DNA from: Candidatus Dadabacteria bacterium
GTDB taxonomy: Bacteria > Desulfobacterota_D > UBA1144 > Nemesobacterales > CSP1-2
Direction of reading: 5' to 3'
NCBI GenBank assembly: GCA_022615255.1
Contig: JAKEHC010000037.1
Coordinates: 1-34,113 of the forward strand
Length of the DNA: 34,113 nucleotides
A model generated the notes under the pieces. It was not told the origin of the DNA. It was given only the letters and a program-made list of their open reading frames with translations, and did not search any database. The translations under genes were made by a program, and so were the position numbers. Positions 7,930-14,838 of the stretch are shown piece by piece; within the stretch, counting starts at the first letter, position 1, and each line of letters begins with the position of its first letter.

Positions 7930-8280
7930 TTATTTTCTAGCTCTTTGAATTAAAGTTCCTTCTCTTGATATCCGTTCAAATAAAATCTTCCTAAGGATGT
8001 CGAAGGCTTTAAGCATCTTCGGGTTTGTAAGCCTATAATAAACATGATTCCCCTCCTTCCTTATGTCTAGAATGCCCCGCTCTTTCATCATGATTAGATG
8101 CTGTGACAAGTTTCCTATAGAAACGCTTAACCTCTTTGAAAGCTCGCCAACGCCCATCTCTCCCTCGCGAAGGGTATTTATGACCTCAAGCCTCTTTGGG
8201 TTAGAAAGAACCTTACACATCGAGGCATGCAGTTCGTAGATCCGCCTTTCTATCTTTTCCATTTTGTCCCTTCTCTCCAT
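7930..8280 (-). CDS. ArsR-family winged-helix transcriptional regulator
   Basis: A 116-residue dimeric DNA-binding protein. The central helix-turn-helix is MGVGELSKRLSVSIGNLSQHLIMMKERGIL, and the wing is IRKEGNHVYYRLTNP. A single cysteine lies in the N-terminal MCKVLSNPKRLEV; the ELCVCDL metal-site motif of classical ArsR/SmtB is missing (EGEMGVGEL instead), so metal sensing through that site is unlikely. It heads a probable unit with the downstream methyltransferase and hydroxylase. Its own promoter and a 24-bp inverted repeat lie immediately upstream, consistent with autorepression. Effector unknown. Confidence 0.9.
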   Translation of the reverse strand: MERRDKMEKIERRIYELHASMCKVLSNPKRLEVINTLREGEMGVGELSKRLSVSIGNLSQHLIMMKERGILDIRKEGNHVYYRLTNPKMLKAFDILRKILFERISREGTLIQRARK

Positions 8281-8286
8281 ACTAAG

Positions 8287-8337
8287 GTATTATAGAATTC
8301 TCTATAATACTATATCATAAGAATTCAAAAGTATCAA
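8287..8337 (-). promoter_or_regulatory. arsR promoter with overlapping 24-bp inverted-repeat operator
   Basis: On the minus strand TTGATA (8337-8332) and TATAGT (8314-8309) are separated by 17 bases, each one mismatch from the sigma70 consensus. The perfect inverted repeat GTATTATAGA / TCTATAATAC (8287-8310, spacer ATTC) begins at the edge of the -10 box and spans the expected start site, ending 6 bases before the arsR start codon. The position suits repression by ArsR. Confidence 0.72.
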
Positions 8338-8379
8338 TTTTGTAACAAGTTATTAAAATAGAAAAATGCTGAATTGGGT

Positions 8380-9699
8380 TTACGCTATAGGCTTCCTGCT
8401 TTCCTCTATGCCTCGTGCTTCATTCACAAAAAGAAGGAGGAGTAAGCCGAGAGCAAAAAATACTATAAGCGCTATCACTGCAAGACGAATTGAGTCAAAT
8501 GCGTGGCTAATAAATGCAAAGGTGAATGGGCCTATTGCAGATGAAAATTTACCGCCTAGGGCATAGAATCCGAAAAACTCCGCTGTTTTTTCACGCGGGG
8601 TAAAAAGCCCGAACAGGGAGCGGCTTACTGCCTGACTACCTCCCAATATAAATGCAATGAACACCCCTATCGTCCAGAATTCAAATTTCGTCTTAATAAA
8701 AAAAGCCCATATTACAACGGCACACCAAATAACCAAGCTGAGAATAATCGCTCGTTTGTTGCCGAGTTTATCAGCTACGTACCCCAATAATAGAGAACCA
8801 GAAAAGGCTACGATTTGTCCAACGAGGAATAAGGTTATAATCTCAGACTGGGATATCCCTAAAAGCTCGCTTCCAAAAACAGCTGCCATGACTATCACGG
8901 TCTCAATCCCTTCATTATAGACTAGAAAGGTAATTAAAAACTTAAATAGCTCCTTATGTTGCCTGATCCTTTTAAATGTAAGCACCACCCGTTTGAATCC
9001 TATGCTTATATAGTTCTCCCCAGTTGGTAGTGGATTTCCCCATCTCCTCTCTCGAACCAAGAGAAATGTAAATACGGCAAAGAGAGCCCACCAGGCTGCG
9101 ACAGAGAGGATAACAAAACGAACCGGTAGATGGTCTTTATCTGGAATTCCAAGGACCTCTGGGTATCGAATCATGACGAGGTTTATGGCAAGAAGTATAC
9201 CTCCGCCTATAAACCCGAGTGCCCACCCAAAGCCTGAAATCCTTCCTATGTTTTCCTTTGTGGAAATCTCCGGGAGAAAGGCGTTATAGAAACCTAAACT
9301 TCCTGCAAAGAAGTAGTTTGCCAGCATATAAAAAATCATTGCAAATATGTAATCTCCCTCTTTTGCGAAAAATAGAAGCCCTGTAAAAAGACAGGCAAGG
9401 TAACAATATAGAAAAAGAAATTTTTTCTTTGTCCCGGAAAAATCAGCTATGGCGCCTAAGATTGGTGATGTAAATATAACCAATACGATTGATAAAGATA
9501 CTGTGTAGCCCCAGAGAGCGCTTGCAGGTATATTGTGTCCAAATATGTCCGCTCCGCCATCCCCTACCACCACCTTTGTAAAATAAACATTAAATACAAC
9601 AGAGCTTATTGTTGTAGCAAACGCCGAGTTAGCGAAATCGTACATCCCCCAACCGAATATCTCCTTCCTGTCGGGAATGGCTGTTTGATTCTGGCTCAC
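8380..9699 (-). CDS. MFS transporter, UMF1 (Atg22-like) family
   Basis: A 439-residue inner-membrane protein with about 12 hydrophobic helices. The N-terminal EIFGWGMYDFANSAFATTI is the hallmark of the UMF1 branch of the major facilitator superfamily, related to the yeast vacuolar effluxer Atg22. The substrate of bacterial members is unknown. A loop with GTKKKF after helix 2 and a second-half copy ADKLGNKRAI match the MFS motif A region. The start is GTG 9699, supported by GGGAG 9-13 bases upstream. It is on the same strand as arsR but 99 bases before it, with an arsR promoter in the gap, so it is probably a separate transcript. Confidence 0.88.
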   Translation of the reverse strand: MSQNQTAIPDRKEIFGWGMYDFANSAFATTISSVVFNVYFTKVVVGDGGADIFGHNIPASALWGYTVSLSIVLVIFTSPILGAIADFSGTKKKFLFLYCYLACLFTGLLFFAKEGDYIFAMIFYMLANYFFAGSLGFYNAFLPEISTKENIGRISGFGWALGFIGGGILLAINLVMIRYPEVLGIPDKDHLPVRFVILSVAAWWALFAVFTFLLVRERRWGNPLPTGENYISIGFKRVVLTFKRIRQHKELFKFLITFLVYNEGIETVIVMAAVFGSELLGISQSEIITLFLVGQIVAFSGSLLLGYVADKLGNKRAIILSLVIWCAVVIWAFFIKTKFEFWTIGVFIAFILGGSQAVSRSLFGLFTPREKTAEFFGFYALGGKFSSAIGPFTFAFISHAFDSIRLAVIALIVFFALGLLLLLFVNEARGIEESRKPIA

Positions 9700-9718
9700 G
9701 GTGTAATCTCCCTAAATC

Positions 9719-9757
9719 CTCCTTTGTATAGACTGGACACAAGGGTTACAAAGGGGG
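9719..9757. repeat. Imperfect inverted repeat, CCTCCTTTGTA type
   Basis: CCTCCTTTGTA (9719-9729) pairs with TACAAAGGGGG (9746-9756) with one mismatch. The same arm type recurs as a tighter hairpin at 9823-9843, suggesting a second small dispersed element within this gap. Confidence 0.5.
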
Positions 9758-9790
9758 AATTTAATTGCTTCTCCCATTTTACAAACAAAT

Positions 9791-9818
9791 GTAAGGGCGA
9801 CCGGCCGGTCGCCCTTAC
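9791..9818. repeat. 28-bp perfect palindrome, GTAAGGGCGAC variant
   Basis: The half-site GTAAGGGCGACCGG is followed directly by its exact reverse complement. Length (28 bp) and GTA/TAC ends match the palindromes at 10871, 17494 and 32447, but the arm differs, marking a further subfamily. Confidence 0.8.
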
Positions 9819-9822
9819 CTTC

Positions 9823-9843
9823 CCCTCCTTTTGTAAAGGAGGG
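9823..9843. repeat. Short hairpin, CCCTCCTTT/AAAGGAGGG
   Basis: A 9-bp perfect stem with loop TGT, five bases after the 28-bp palindrome. It has no U run, so it is more like an interspersed repeat than a terminator. The rest of the 9700-9960 gap shows no gene. Confidence 0.5.
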
Positions 9844-9960
9844 CTAGGGTGTATTTTGGATTGCTTCACGGAGTTTCCACAGAGCTAAGCAAACGTGTTC
9901 ACAATAAGACCACTGGGATGTCATTAACACTACACTCAGATCACAACCTAGGCTCACTTT

Positions 9961-10575
9961 TTAAACCATCATAGGCTTAACCTTGGCTCTTGGCTTAACA
10001 TCCCTCTCATAAAGCCTTGGATCGTTCTGCCAGGTCATGAACCTGTCGAAGATCTCCTTCAGTTTCTTCCTTACAGAAGTCCAGTGAAAATTCCAATCGT
10101 AGTCTACTCGTCCTTTAAAAAACATCTGGTAGAAGATGCCCCTTTCCTCCGCTCTTCCCTTCTCCCCTATCCACCCCGTGCGGGCATAGCCATACCCGCT
10201 TCCAAATCCAATGCTAAATGTTCCTAAAAGGCCAAGCTTCTCCCCGGCTTTTGCAGCAAACTCGATAAACACATAAAGAGCTTCTATAGTCTTATACCCG
10301 TACTGGTCAAAGTTCTTATCCATCAAAATAAGGTTTTTAAGAAGATACATTGGATAAAATGTGGGGGCATAGCCTGAAACGGATTTTGTAGGGCTTATTA
10401 TTGGCTCCCTGATTATTACGTCTTCTTCTATAATCCCTATCATAAAATCCTCCTGGGAAAACTCTCCTATATCGCCGCAGTGGTCAAGAGATATTCGTAA
10501 ATTACTCCACTCCCTTTTTGCAATACCAATAGCCTTTTCCAGGGTTTCTCTTCTTTTTTCGTATTCATCAAGCAT
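9961..10575 (-). CDS. Uncharacterised 204-residue soluble protein
   Basis: I do not recognise this family. The reading frame looks real: GAAGGA precedes the ATG by 7-12 bases and the composition is normal. The N-terminus (MLDEYEKRRETLEKAIGIAKREW) is charged and probably helical. A central hydrophobic patch (MYLLKNLILM) and a glycine-rich segment (FSIGFGSGYGYARTGWIGEKG, about 121-141) follow, then an aromatic segment around FKGRVDYDWNFHW. The tail is basic (RDVKPRAKVKPMMV). No signal peptide or transmembrane helix is seen. It stands alone between repeat-filled gaps, so context gives no function. Confidence 0.7.
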   Translation of the reverse strand: MLDEYEKRRETLEKAIGIAKREWSNLRISLDHCGDIGEFSQEDFMIGIIEEDVIIREPIISPTKSVSGYAPTFYPMYLLKNLILMDKNFDQYGYKTIEALYVFIEFAAKAGEKLGLLGTFSIGFGSGYGYARTGWIGEKGRAEERGIFYQMFFKGRVDYDWNFHWTSVRKKLKEIFDRFMTWQNDPRLYERDVKPRAKVKPMMV

Positions 10576-10717
10576 TTAACATCCTTCCCCCGGTTGTAAC
10601 TTGGGCGCTTTAAATATACATATTTGATCTTGAATTATCAAAGGATTGTTTGTCTTATGCCAATAACATTTTGAACCAATATTCTCTCCTCATTTAATAC
10701 CGTGTGATTTTCACTTT

Positions 10718-10745
10718 GTAGAGACGTATTGCAATGCGTCTTTAC
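10718..10745. repeat. 28-bp imperfect palindrome, GTAGAGAC subfamily
   Basis: GTAGAGACGTATTG is followed by CAATGCGTCTTTAC. The arms pair with two non-Watson-Crick positions, both of which can be wobble or A/C changes in a stem, so this is a slightly decayed copy of the 23558 and 32447 elements. Confidence 0.7.
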
Positions 10746-10870
10746 TGCACCTTCTTAAATTCTCTAATCAATGCCCTTCCAGCAATCTGCGGGAATATCA
10801 GCATATCAACACACATTCTCTTCCGTCATTACGGGGGCGCATTATTTCGAGCGCAGTTTTCAATGACTGT

Positions 10871-10898
10871 GTAGGGGCACGGCATGCCGTGCCCCTAC
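10871..10898. repeat. 28-bp perfect palindrome, GTAGGGGCAC subfamily
   Basis: The half-site GTAGGGGCACGGCA is followed by its exact reverse complement. It is nearly identical to the copy at 17494, and the single difference in the half-site is matched on the other side. Confidence 0.82.
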
Positions 10899-10952
10899 TA
10901 AATATAAATCCCACTACCTGTCCAAGCCCTTATTTGGTAAAATATTTATATA

Positions 10953-11654
10953 ATGAGGAATTTTACCTTTGACCTAAGAAGCGTTTTAAATCTTCAAGGC
11001 TTTTCTGGAACCATACCTCTTTTCCCGCTGGCTACTGTCGTATTCTTTCCAAACACACTTCTTCCGCTCCATGTGTTTGAGCAAAGGTACAGGCAGATGG
11101 TAAAGGATGTCACGGATTCAGAGCGCATCATAGGGATGGTGCTTTTAAAACCGGGGTGGGAGAAAAGCTATGAGGGAAGCCCAGAAATTTACAGCGTGGC
11201 AGGCATGGGAAGAATCGTTAACTCGGAACCTCTGGAGGATGGAAGGTTCAATATCGTCCTCTACGGATTAAAAAGGGTAAAGATTGTTGAAATTGTGAAA
11301 GAACATCCTTACAGGCTAGCCCGCGTCGAGATATTAGAGGATGTGCATGGTGTAAATGAGGATATTTATAGAGAGCGCATAGTTGAGCTAGTATTAAGGT
11401 GGAATGAAATCATAGGAAAAGAAAACGAATCCCATCTAATAAATATAGACACACGGCTTCCGCTTGAGAACCTCATAGATGCCATCGCTTCATTGAGTGT
11501 GTCCAATGTATTCGAAAAGCAGGAGATTCTTGAAGAGGTTAACGTCCAGAAAAGAGCGGAAAAAATCCTAACACATCTTGAGATAAAGATCGAGGTCATT
11601 TCCATAGTCGCAAATAGAAGAAGTCAGATTGTAGAAAAGAGAAATCTCAATTGA
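10953..11654 (+). CDS. Stand-alone Lon N-terminal (LON substrate-binding) domain protein
   Basis: A 233-residue cytoplasmic protein corresponding to the N-terminal substrate-binding domain of Lon protease, without AAA+ or protease domains. The family segment IPLFPLATVVFFPNTLLPLHVFEQRY starts near residue 21, with GRIVNSEPLEDGRFNIVLYGLKRVKI and the helical C-terminal bundle after it. Stand-alone LON-domain proteins are common in bacteria and mostly uncharacterised. No in-frame alternative start exists before the conserved core. The ATG has no Shine-Dalgarno and overlaps a TATAAT (10949-10954), so translation may be leaderless from an upstream promoter or the TATAAT may be fortuitous. Confidence 0.88.
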   Translation: MRNFTFDLRSVLNLQGFSGTIPLFPLATVVFFPNTLLPLHVFEQRYRQMVKDVTDSERIIGMVLLKPGWEKSYEGSPEIYSVAGMGRIVNSEPLEDGRFNIVLYGLKRVKIVEIVKEHPYRLARVEILEDVHGVNEDIYRERIVELVLRWNEIIGKENESHLINIDTRLPLENLIDAIASLSVSNVFEKQEILEEVNVQKRAEKILTHLEIKIEVISIVANRRSQIVEKRNLN

Positions 11655-11660
11655 AGCGCT

Positions 11661-11737
11661 GCATGACGCATCATTTATCTTGCATCATGTATCATGCATC
11701 CTCCAACGTGCATGATGAATCTCGCATCCTGCTTAAT
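11661..11737. repeat. Degenerate 7-bp tandem repeat array (consensus GCATCAT)
   Basis: Ten to eleven consecutive heptads are in register: GCATGAC, GCATCAT, TTATCTT, GCATCAT, GTATCAT, GCATCCT, CCAACGT, GCATGAT, GAATCTC, GCATCCT, GCTTAAT. It fills almost the whole gap between the convergent LON-domain and alpha/beta hydrolase genes. Similar heptad arrays lie at 19297, 19637 and 25482. Confidence 0.75.
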
Positions 11738-11742
11738 AGCGG

Positions 11743-12537
11743 CTAACTACCTCTAAGGAGGAAATCTAAGACCAATCTATCTACCTCTTCTTGTCTTTCT
11801 CTCCAAAACCCGTGTCCGACCCCTTTAAGCATCTTTAACTTTGCACTCGGAATTAGCTCTGCTAATTCACGCGACCGCTTAGTTGAAACGCTTAAATCCT
11901 GTTCACCAGACATTACTAGAGTAGGGCACTTAATTTTTCCAACTAAATCCTTAGTATTATGACCTTCACACGCAATACTCTGCCTGATATAACCTGTAAG
12001 AGCCTCAGGGTTTTCAGGAATTTTTGCTAAGGTCTCTTTTATTGAACTTAGATTCTTTTCAATATATTCTCTGGTGTATCCCCAGAAGATAGCGGTAAGC
12101 CATACAGCTTTCATCCCTATTTTCGTTGCCGTTTCCCTGCCCATTCTGAGGATCTCGTTTCCCACCTCATCACGTGAGGCGGATGTACAGCCTAAAACAA
12201 GCTTTTTTACTATATCCGGATGCTTTATCGCCAGCCACTGTCCTATCATCCCACCCATGGATTTTCCCGCTACGTAAGAAGACCTGACGCCGAGCGCGCG
12301 AAGAAGCTCTCTGGTATCATCAGCCATAAGCTCTGTTGTATAAGGCACGTCTGGTTTATCTGATTTTCCTGCTCCCCTATTATCAAAAGCTATCACCATG
12401 AAGTGTTTCGAATAAATGGGTATCTGAGTAGCCCAGCTTTGAATCTCGCTCCCAAGCCCGCCGATGAGAATAACGGGAGGTCCCTCACCGTAGGTTTCAT
12501 AATAGATTCTGATTCCGTTTACATTAGCGTAAGGCAT
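11743..12537 (-). CDS. Alpha/beta hydrolase
   Basis: A 264-residue alpha/beta hydrolase fold enzyme. The nucleophile elbow is GKSMGG (Ser93), the acid is Asp214 in SGEQDLSV and the base is His242 in GVGHGFW, so the catalytic triad is complete. The oxyanion-loop region is LIGGLGS (24-30), where the classical HGxPGSS-type HG motif is replaced by GG. The fold includes esterases, 3-oxoadipate enol-lactonases and carbon-carbon hydrolases; the N-terminus (MPYANVNGIRIYYETYGEGPPVILIGG) resembles the enol-lactonase/peroxidase-like branch, but the substrate is unknown. No signal peptide is present. The ATG lies 8 bases from an intergenic dyad repeat that separates it from ruvX. Confidence 0.86.
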   Translation of the reverse strand: MPYANVNGIRIYYETYGEGPPVILIGGLGSEIQSWATQIPIYSKHFMVIAFDNRGAGKSDKPDVPYTTELMADDTRELLRALGVRSSYVAGKSMGGMIGQWLAIKHPDIVKKLVLGCTSASRDEVGNEILRMGRETATKIGMKAVWLTAIFWGYTREYIEKNLSSIKETLAKIPENPEALTGYIRQSIACEGHNTKDLVGKIKCPTLVMSGEQDLSVSTKRSRELAELIPSAKLKMLKGVGHGFWRERQEEVDRLVLDFLLRGS

Positions 12538-12545
12538 TTTTTTTC

Positions 12546-12625
12546 TTAGCCACGGAGTACACAGAGATCATGGGGTTTTAATTCTGTTTAAAAATCCTAA
12601 ACTCTCTGTTCCCTCTGTGGCTTAA
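12546..12625. repeat. Long dyad repeat, TTAGCCACRGAG type
   Basis: The left arm (12546-12567, starting TTAGCCACGGAGTACACAG) pairs imperfectly with the right arm (12602-12625, ending CCCTCTGTGGCTTAA). The loop is AT-rich. A near-copy lies at 29440-29513. It starts directly after the ruvX stop codon and could also terminate ruvX transcription. Confidence 0.72.
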
Positions 12626-13048
12626 TCAATTTCTTTCCTTTCTTTTTTTCTCTAAATAACCCTCAAGTATAAAAGCGGCAGCCATTTTATCAATAACCTT
12701 CTTTCTCTTTTTTCGGCTGAGGTCTGCCTCAATCAGCATCTTTTCTGCATCCGCTGTGGAGAAGCTCTCATCCCAGTACTCGACGGGCAGAGAGAAAGCA
12801 TTCTTTATTTCTTCGGCAAATTTTAATATACCCTCTCCTCTTTTATTGACTGTGCCATCATCATTATAAGGGACACCGACTAAAACCTCAGAGGGATTGT
12901 ACTGACCTATAATTCTACGAAGCGCCTCCAGATCGCGCTTCAAGTCAGTCCTTTTTATAGTCGTAACCCCATGAGCCGCAATCCCAAGCTCATCGCTTAC
13001 GGCAACCCCGATTGTTTTTGTACCAATGTCTAGTGCTAAGATGCGCAT
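12626..13048 (-). CDS. ruvX: Putative pre-16S rRNA nuclease / Holliday junction resolvase-like RuvX (YqgF)
   Basis: A 140-residue RNase H-fold nuclease of the YqgF/RuvX family, involved in 16S rRNA 5'-end maturation in Escherichia coli and reported to act on Holliday junctions in some species. MRILALDIGTKTIGVAVSD carries the first catalytic Asp (Asp7), LVGVPYNDDG the middle strand and YWDESFSTADAE the acidic motif. A C-terminal KKVIDKMAAAFILEGYL helix with the last Asp completes the active site. Length is typical. No clear Shine-Dalgarno precedes the ATG. It borders the AT-rich accessory region, which begins about 90 bases upstream on the other strand. Confidence 0.92.
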   Translation of the reverse strand: MRILALDIGTKTIGVAVSDELGIAAHGVTTIKRTDLKRDLEALRRIIGQYNPSEVLVGVPYNDDGTVNKRGEGILKFAEEIKNAFSLPVEYWDESFSTADAEKMLIEADLSRKKRKKVIDKMAAAFILEGYLEKKRKERN

Positions 13049-13137
13049 CAGGAGAATTTAAAATCTGATATTGTTCTAGTTATACTGTAAACTTCAGTTA
13101 ATTGAAATAAGATACCAGCATAAACCAATTTAAAACA

Positions 13138-14373
13138 ATGCATATGAGTTATAAAAGCATAAAAGCCTTTAATGAAATTTCTTGGTCTAGTTTTTTTAAA
13201 GAGTATTCTGATCGTATAAGAGAAGAAATAGAAAGTAAAGGGAAAAAGTACATATTAGGAGTCGACGAAGAAGAATACAAAAATTACCTTTTTGAAAAAT
13301 ACTTGCTTGAACCCTTAGAAATTGATATAAAAAACGAACAAACTGACGAACCAACAAAATCAACAGAATGGGTCGAGAGTAGAATACCAGGCAACAAATT
13401 TCAGCGAGAATTTTATATTTTTACAGTTAGGTACCTCTTTAAAGGTTTTCCAATCCTGTTCAGAGTACAACCCGATACCTGGCAAGTAACCTCATATGAT
13501 ATCTATGTTGATGAAGAAAATTCAACGGTATCTTTCAATTTTAAACTTTACAACAAAGACCCAGAAGAATTCAAAAGAAAAAAATCAAATTGTTTTACTG
13601 ATGCATTTATAAATATTGAAAATATCAATAAAAATGCTAAAAGTTGGAATGATTCGCTTAGGCATTTAGTAAGTTCTTTATTTAATTCGCTAAAAGCAAA
13701 GTACCTAGATGAAAATAAATTTTTCGAGGCAATCAATATCAAAGCAAATAAGGATGCTGACTCTATCTTTACTGCACCAACTATAAAGAAAAAAATTATT
13801 CCGCAACCAGCTGTATCTTCAAAAAAAGAGCTTTCTTCCGTGCCCACAATGAGTAAGGAAATGTACGATGATGTTCTAAGAGTTATTTACAATGCAGGAA
13901 AAAGTATGGAAAAGAAACCTGCCCTATATCAAGATAAAGATGAAGAAGGGTTAAGAGATCAGTTCCTTTTTATGCTAGAAACAAGATATGAAGGTACAAC
14001 TGCTACAGGGGAAACATTTAATAGAAGTGGCAAGACCGATATTCTGCTAAAGTACGCCAAAGATGGTAGTAACCTATTTGTTGCTGAATGCAAATTTTGG
14101 CATGGAGCTTCCGAATTTCGTGAAGCTATCAATCAATTATTTGATAAATATTTAACTTGGAGAGATTCTAAGGTGGCTTTAATACTATTTGTAAAAAACA
14201 AAGAATTTACAAAAGTCATAGAGACAATCAAGTCTGAGACAGTAAAACACCCATATTTTACTACGGAAATGGGAACAAGAGGAGAAACCTCTTTTTCTTA
14301 TATTTTTCATCTACCACAAGATAAAGAGAAGGACGTTTATTTTGAAATAATAGCCTTCCATTACGATAAATAA
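13138..14373 (+). CDS. Two-domain protein with C-terminal PD-(D/E)XK nuclease-like fold
   Basis: The 411-residue product is not a family I can name. The C-terminal third (about 265-365) reads as a PD-(D/E)XK nuclease core: EEGLRDQFL helix (Glu270), SGKTDILL with Asp301, LFVAECKFW with Glu317 and Lys319, then a helix EAINQLFDKYLTW. The spacing Asp-x15-Glu-x-Lys is normal. The N-terminal 200 residues are a separate lysine- and acid-rich region, joined by a linker near 212-240 (KKKIIPQPAVSSKKELSS). No helicase or methyltransferase partner is adjacent. The gene is clearly more AT-rich than its neighbours, lacks a good ribosome binding site and sits next to a toxin-antitoxin pair, so it was probably acquired horizontally. 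A role in defence is possible but unproven. A second ATG is at 13144. Confidence 0.72.
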   Translation: MHMSYKSIKAFNEISWSSFFKEYSDRIREEIESKGKKYILGVDEEEYKNYLFEKYLLEPLEIDIKNEQTDEPTKSTEWVESRIPGNKFQREFYIFTVRYLFKGFPILFRVQPDTWQVTSYDIYVDEENSTVSFNFKLYNKDPEEFKRKKSNCFTDAFINIENINKNAKSWNDSLRHLVSSLFNSLKAKYLDENKFFEAINIKANKDADSIFTAPTIKKKIIPQPAVSSKKELSSVPTMSKEMYDDVLRVIYNAGKSMEKKPALYQDKDEEGLRDQFLFMLETRYEGTTATGETFNRSGKTDILLKYAKDGSNLFVAECKFWHGASEFREAINQLFDKYLTWRDSKVALILFVKNKEFTKVIETIKSETVKHPYFTTEMGTRGETSFSYIFHLPQDKEKDVYFEIIAFHYDK

Positions 14374-14376
14374 AAT

Positions 14377-14499
14377 ATGGTTAATGAGCAAAAGGCAAAG
14401 CAAATAGCACAATCTTGGATAGAAACCTGGAACCGTCACGACCTCGTTGCCATATTATCTCATTATGTCGATGATATGGAGTTCACGTCAATTACATAG
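14377..14499 (+). pseudogene. Truncated SnoaL/NTF2-like remnant
   Basis: A 40-residue frame, MVNEQKAKQIAQSWIETWNR then HDLVAILSHYVDDMEFTSIT and a stop, begins 4 bases after the nuclease gene. It matches the first helices of SnoaL-like polyketide cyclase/NTF2-fold proteins, in which AxxWIxxWNxHDL...HYxDDxEFTSP is typical. The family usually runs to about 120-150 residues; here homology ends abruptly at EFTS and the downstream bases do not continue the fold in any frame I could follow. It is read as a 3'-deleted gene fragment. Confidence 0.6.
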
Positions 14500-14590
14500 T
14501 ATATCTCTTCATACTACTAAAGAAATTCACCTGCAGAATTCAAGGTCACAATCTTCAAGCAAATGAAACAGAAGTTCTAATGTTGTTTCT

Positions 14591-14629
14591 TTGCTTTATT
14601 TAGGTGTATATTATATTATTAACATACAC
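14591..14629 (+). promoter_or_regulatory. Candidate vapBC promoter and operator
   Basis: TTGCTT (14591-14596) and TATTAT (14614-14619) are 17 bases apart. An inverted repeat GTGTAT (14604-14609) / ATACAC (14624-14629) brackets the -10 box, as expected for an operator bound by a ribbon-helix-helix antitoxin. The TA start codon follows at 14644. A GGAG site at 14632-14635 precedes it. Confidence 0.5.
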
Positions 14630-14643
14630 ACTGGAGACCGAAG

Positions 14644-14838
14644 ATGAAAAAGGCAAGAGAAAGACTAAAAAGAAAAAATATATACTTAGATGAGGGAAAG
14701 CTTAAAGAACTAAGAGAGATACTAAATGTCAACACAAACAGTGAGGCTTTAAGAGAAGCCACAGAAATTGTAGTATCGGGGAAGAAGATTTCAGAGGCTT
14801 TTGAAAGACTCAGAATTAGGGGTACTTGGGGAAGGTGA
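14644..14838 (+). CDS. VapB-type antitoxin (ribbon-helix-helix)
   Basis: A 64-residue basic protein. The segment KNIYLDEGKLKELREILNV followed by NTNSEALREATEIV has the strand-helix-helix pattern of VapB/RHH DNA-binding domains (about 11-45), and the C-terminal tail (KISEAFERLRIRGTWGR) would wrap the toxin. It overlaps the downstream PIN toxin by 4 bases (GTGA). GGAG lies 8-11 bases before the ATG. It probably represses its own promoter, where an inverted repeat is present. Confidence 0.8.
   Translation: MKKARERLKRKNIYLDEGKLKELREILNVNTNSEALREATEIVVSGKKISEAFERLRIRGTWGR

Larger units (their letters stand above)
10576..10952. other. 377-bp gap with two palindromic repeats and no gene
   Basis: No supported reading frame is seen. 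The gap contains the palindromes at 10718-10745 and 10871-10898. The remaining sequence (10600-10710 and 10750-10860) is AT-rich without clear structure. It lies between divergent genes, so promoters for both must be here. Confidence 0.6.

Noticed and set aside
7210..8280. ArsR plus methyltransferase as an arsenic-resistance (arsM) locus
   Set aside because: The regulator lacks the metal-binding cysteine motif and the methyltransferase lacks ArsM cysteines; no arsenate reductase or efflux pump is nearby.
9535..9888. 117-residue plus-strand frame over the UMF1 gene start and the repeat-filled gap
   Set aside because: It is made of antisense transporter sequence plus palindromic repeats.
10871..10898. 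28-bp palindromes as rho-independent terminators
   Set aside because: They lack U runs, are fully symmetrical, and occur between divergent genes where no terminator is needed. Secondary use as terminators at some loci is not excluded.
11661..11737. CRISPR-like array
   Set aside because: Units are 7 bp, contiguous and degenerate, with no spacers; no cas genes are present.
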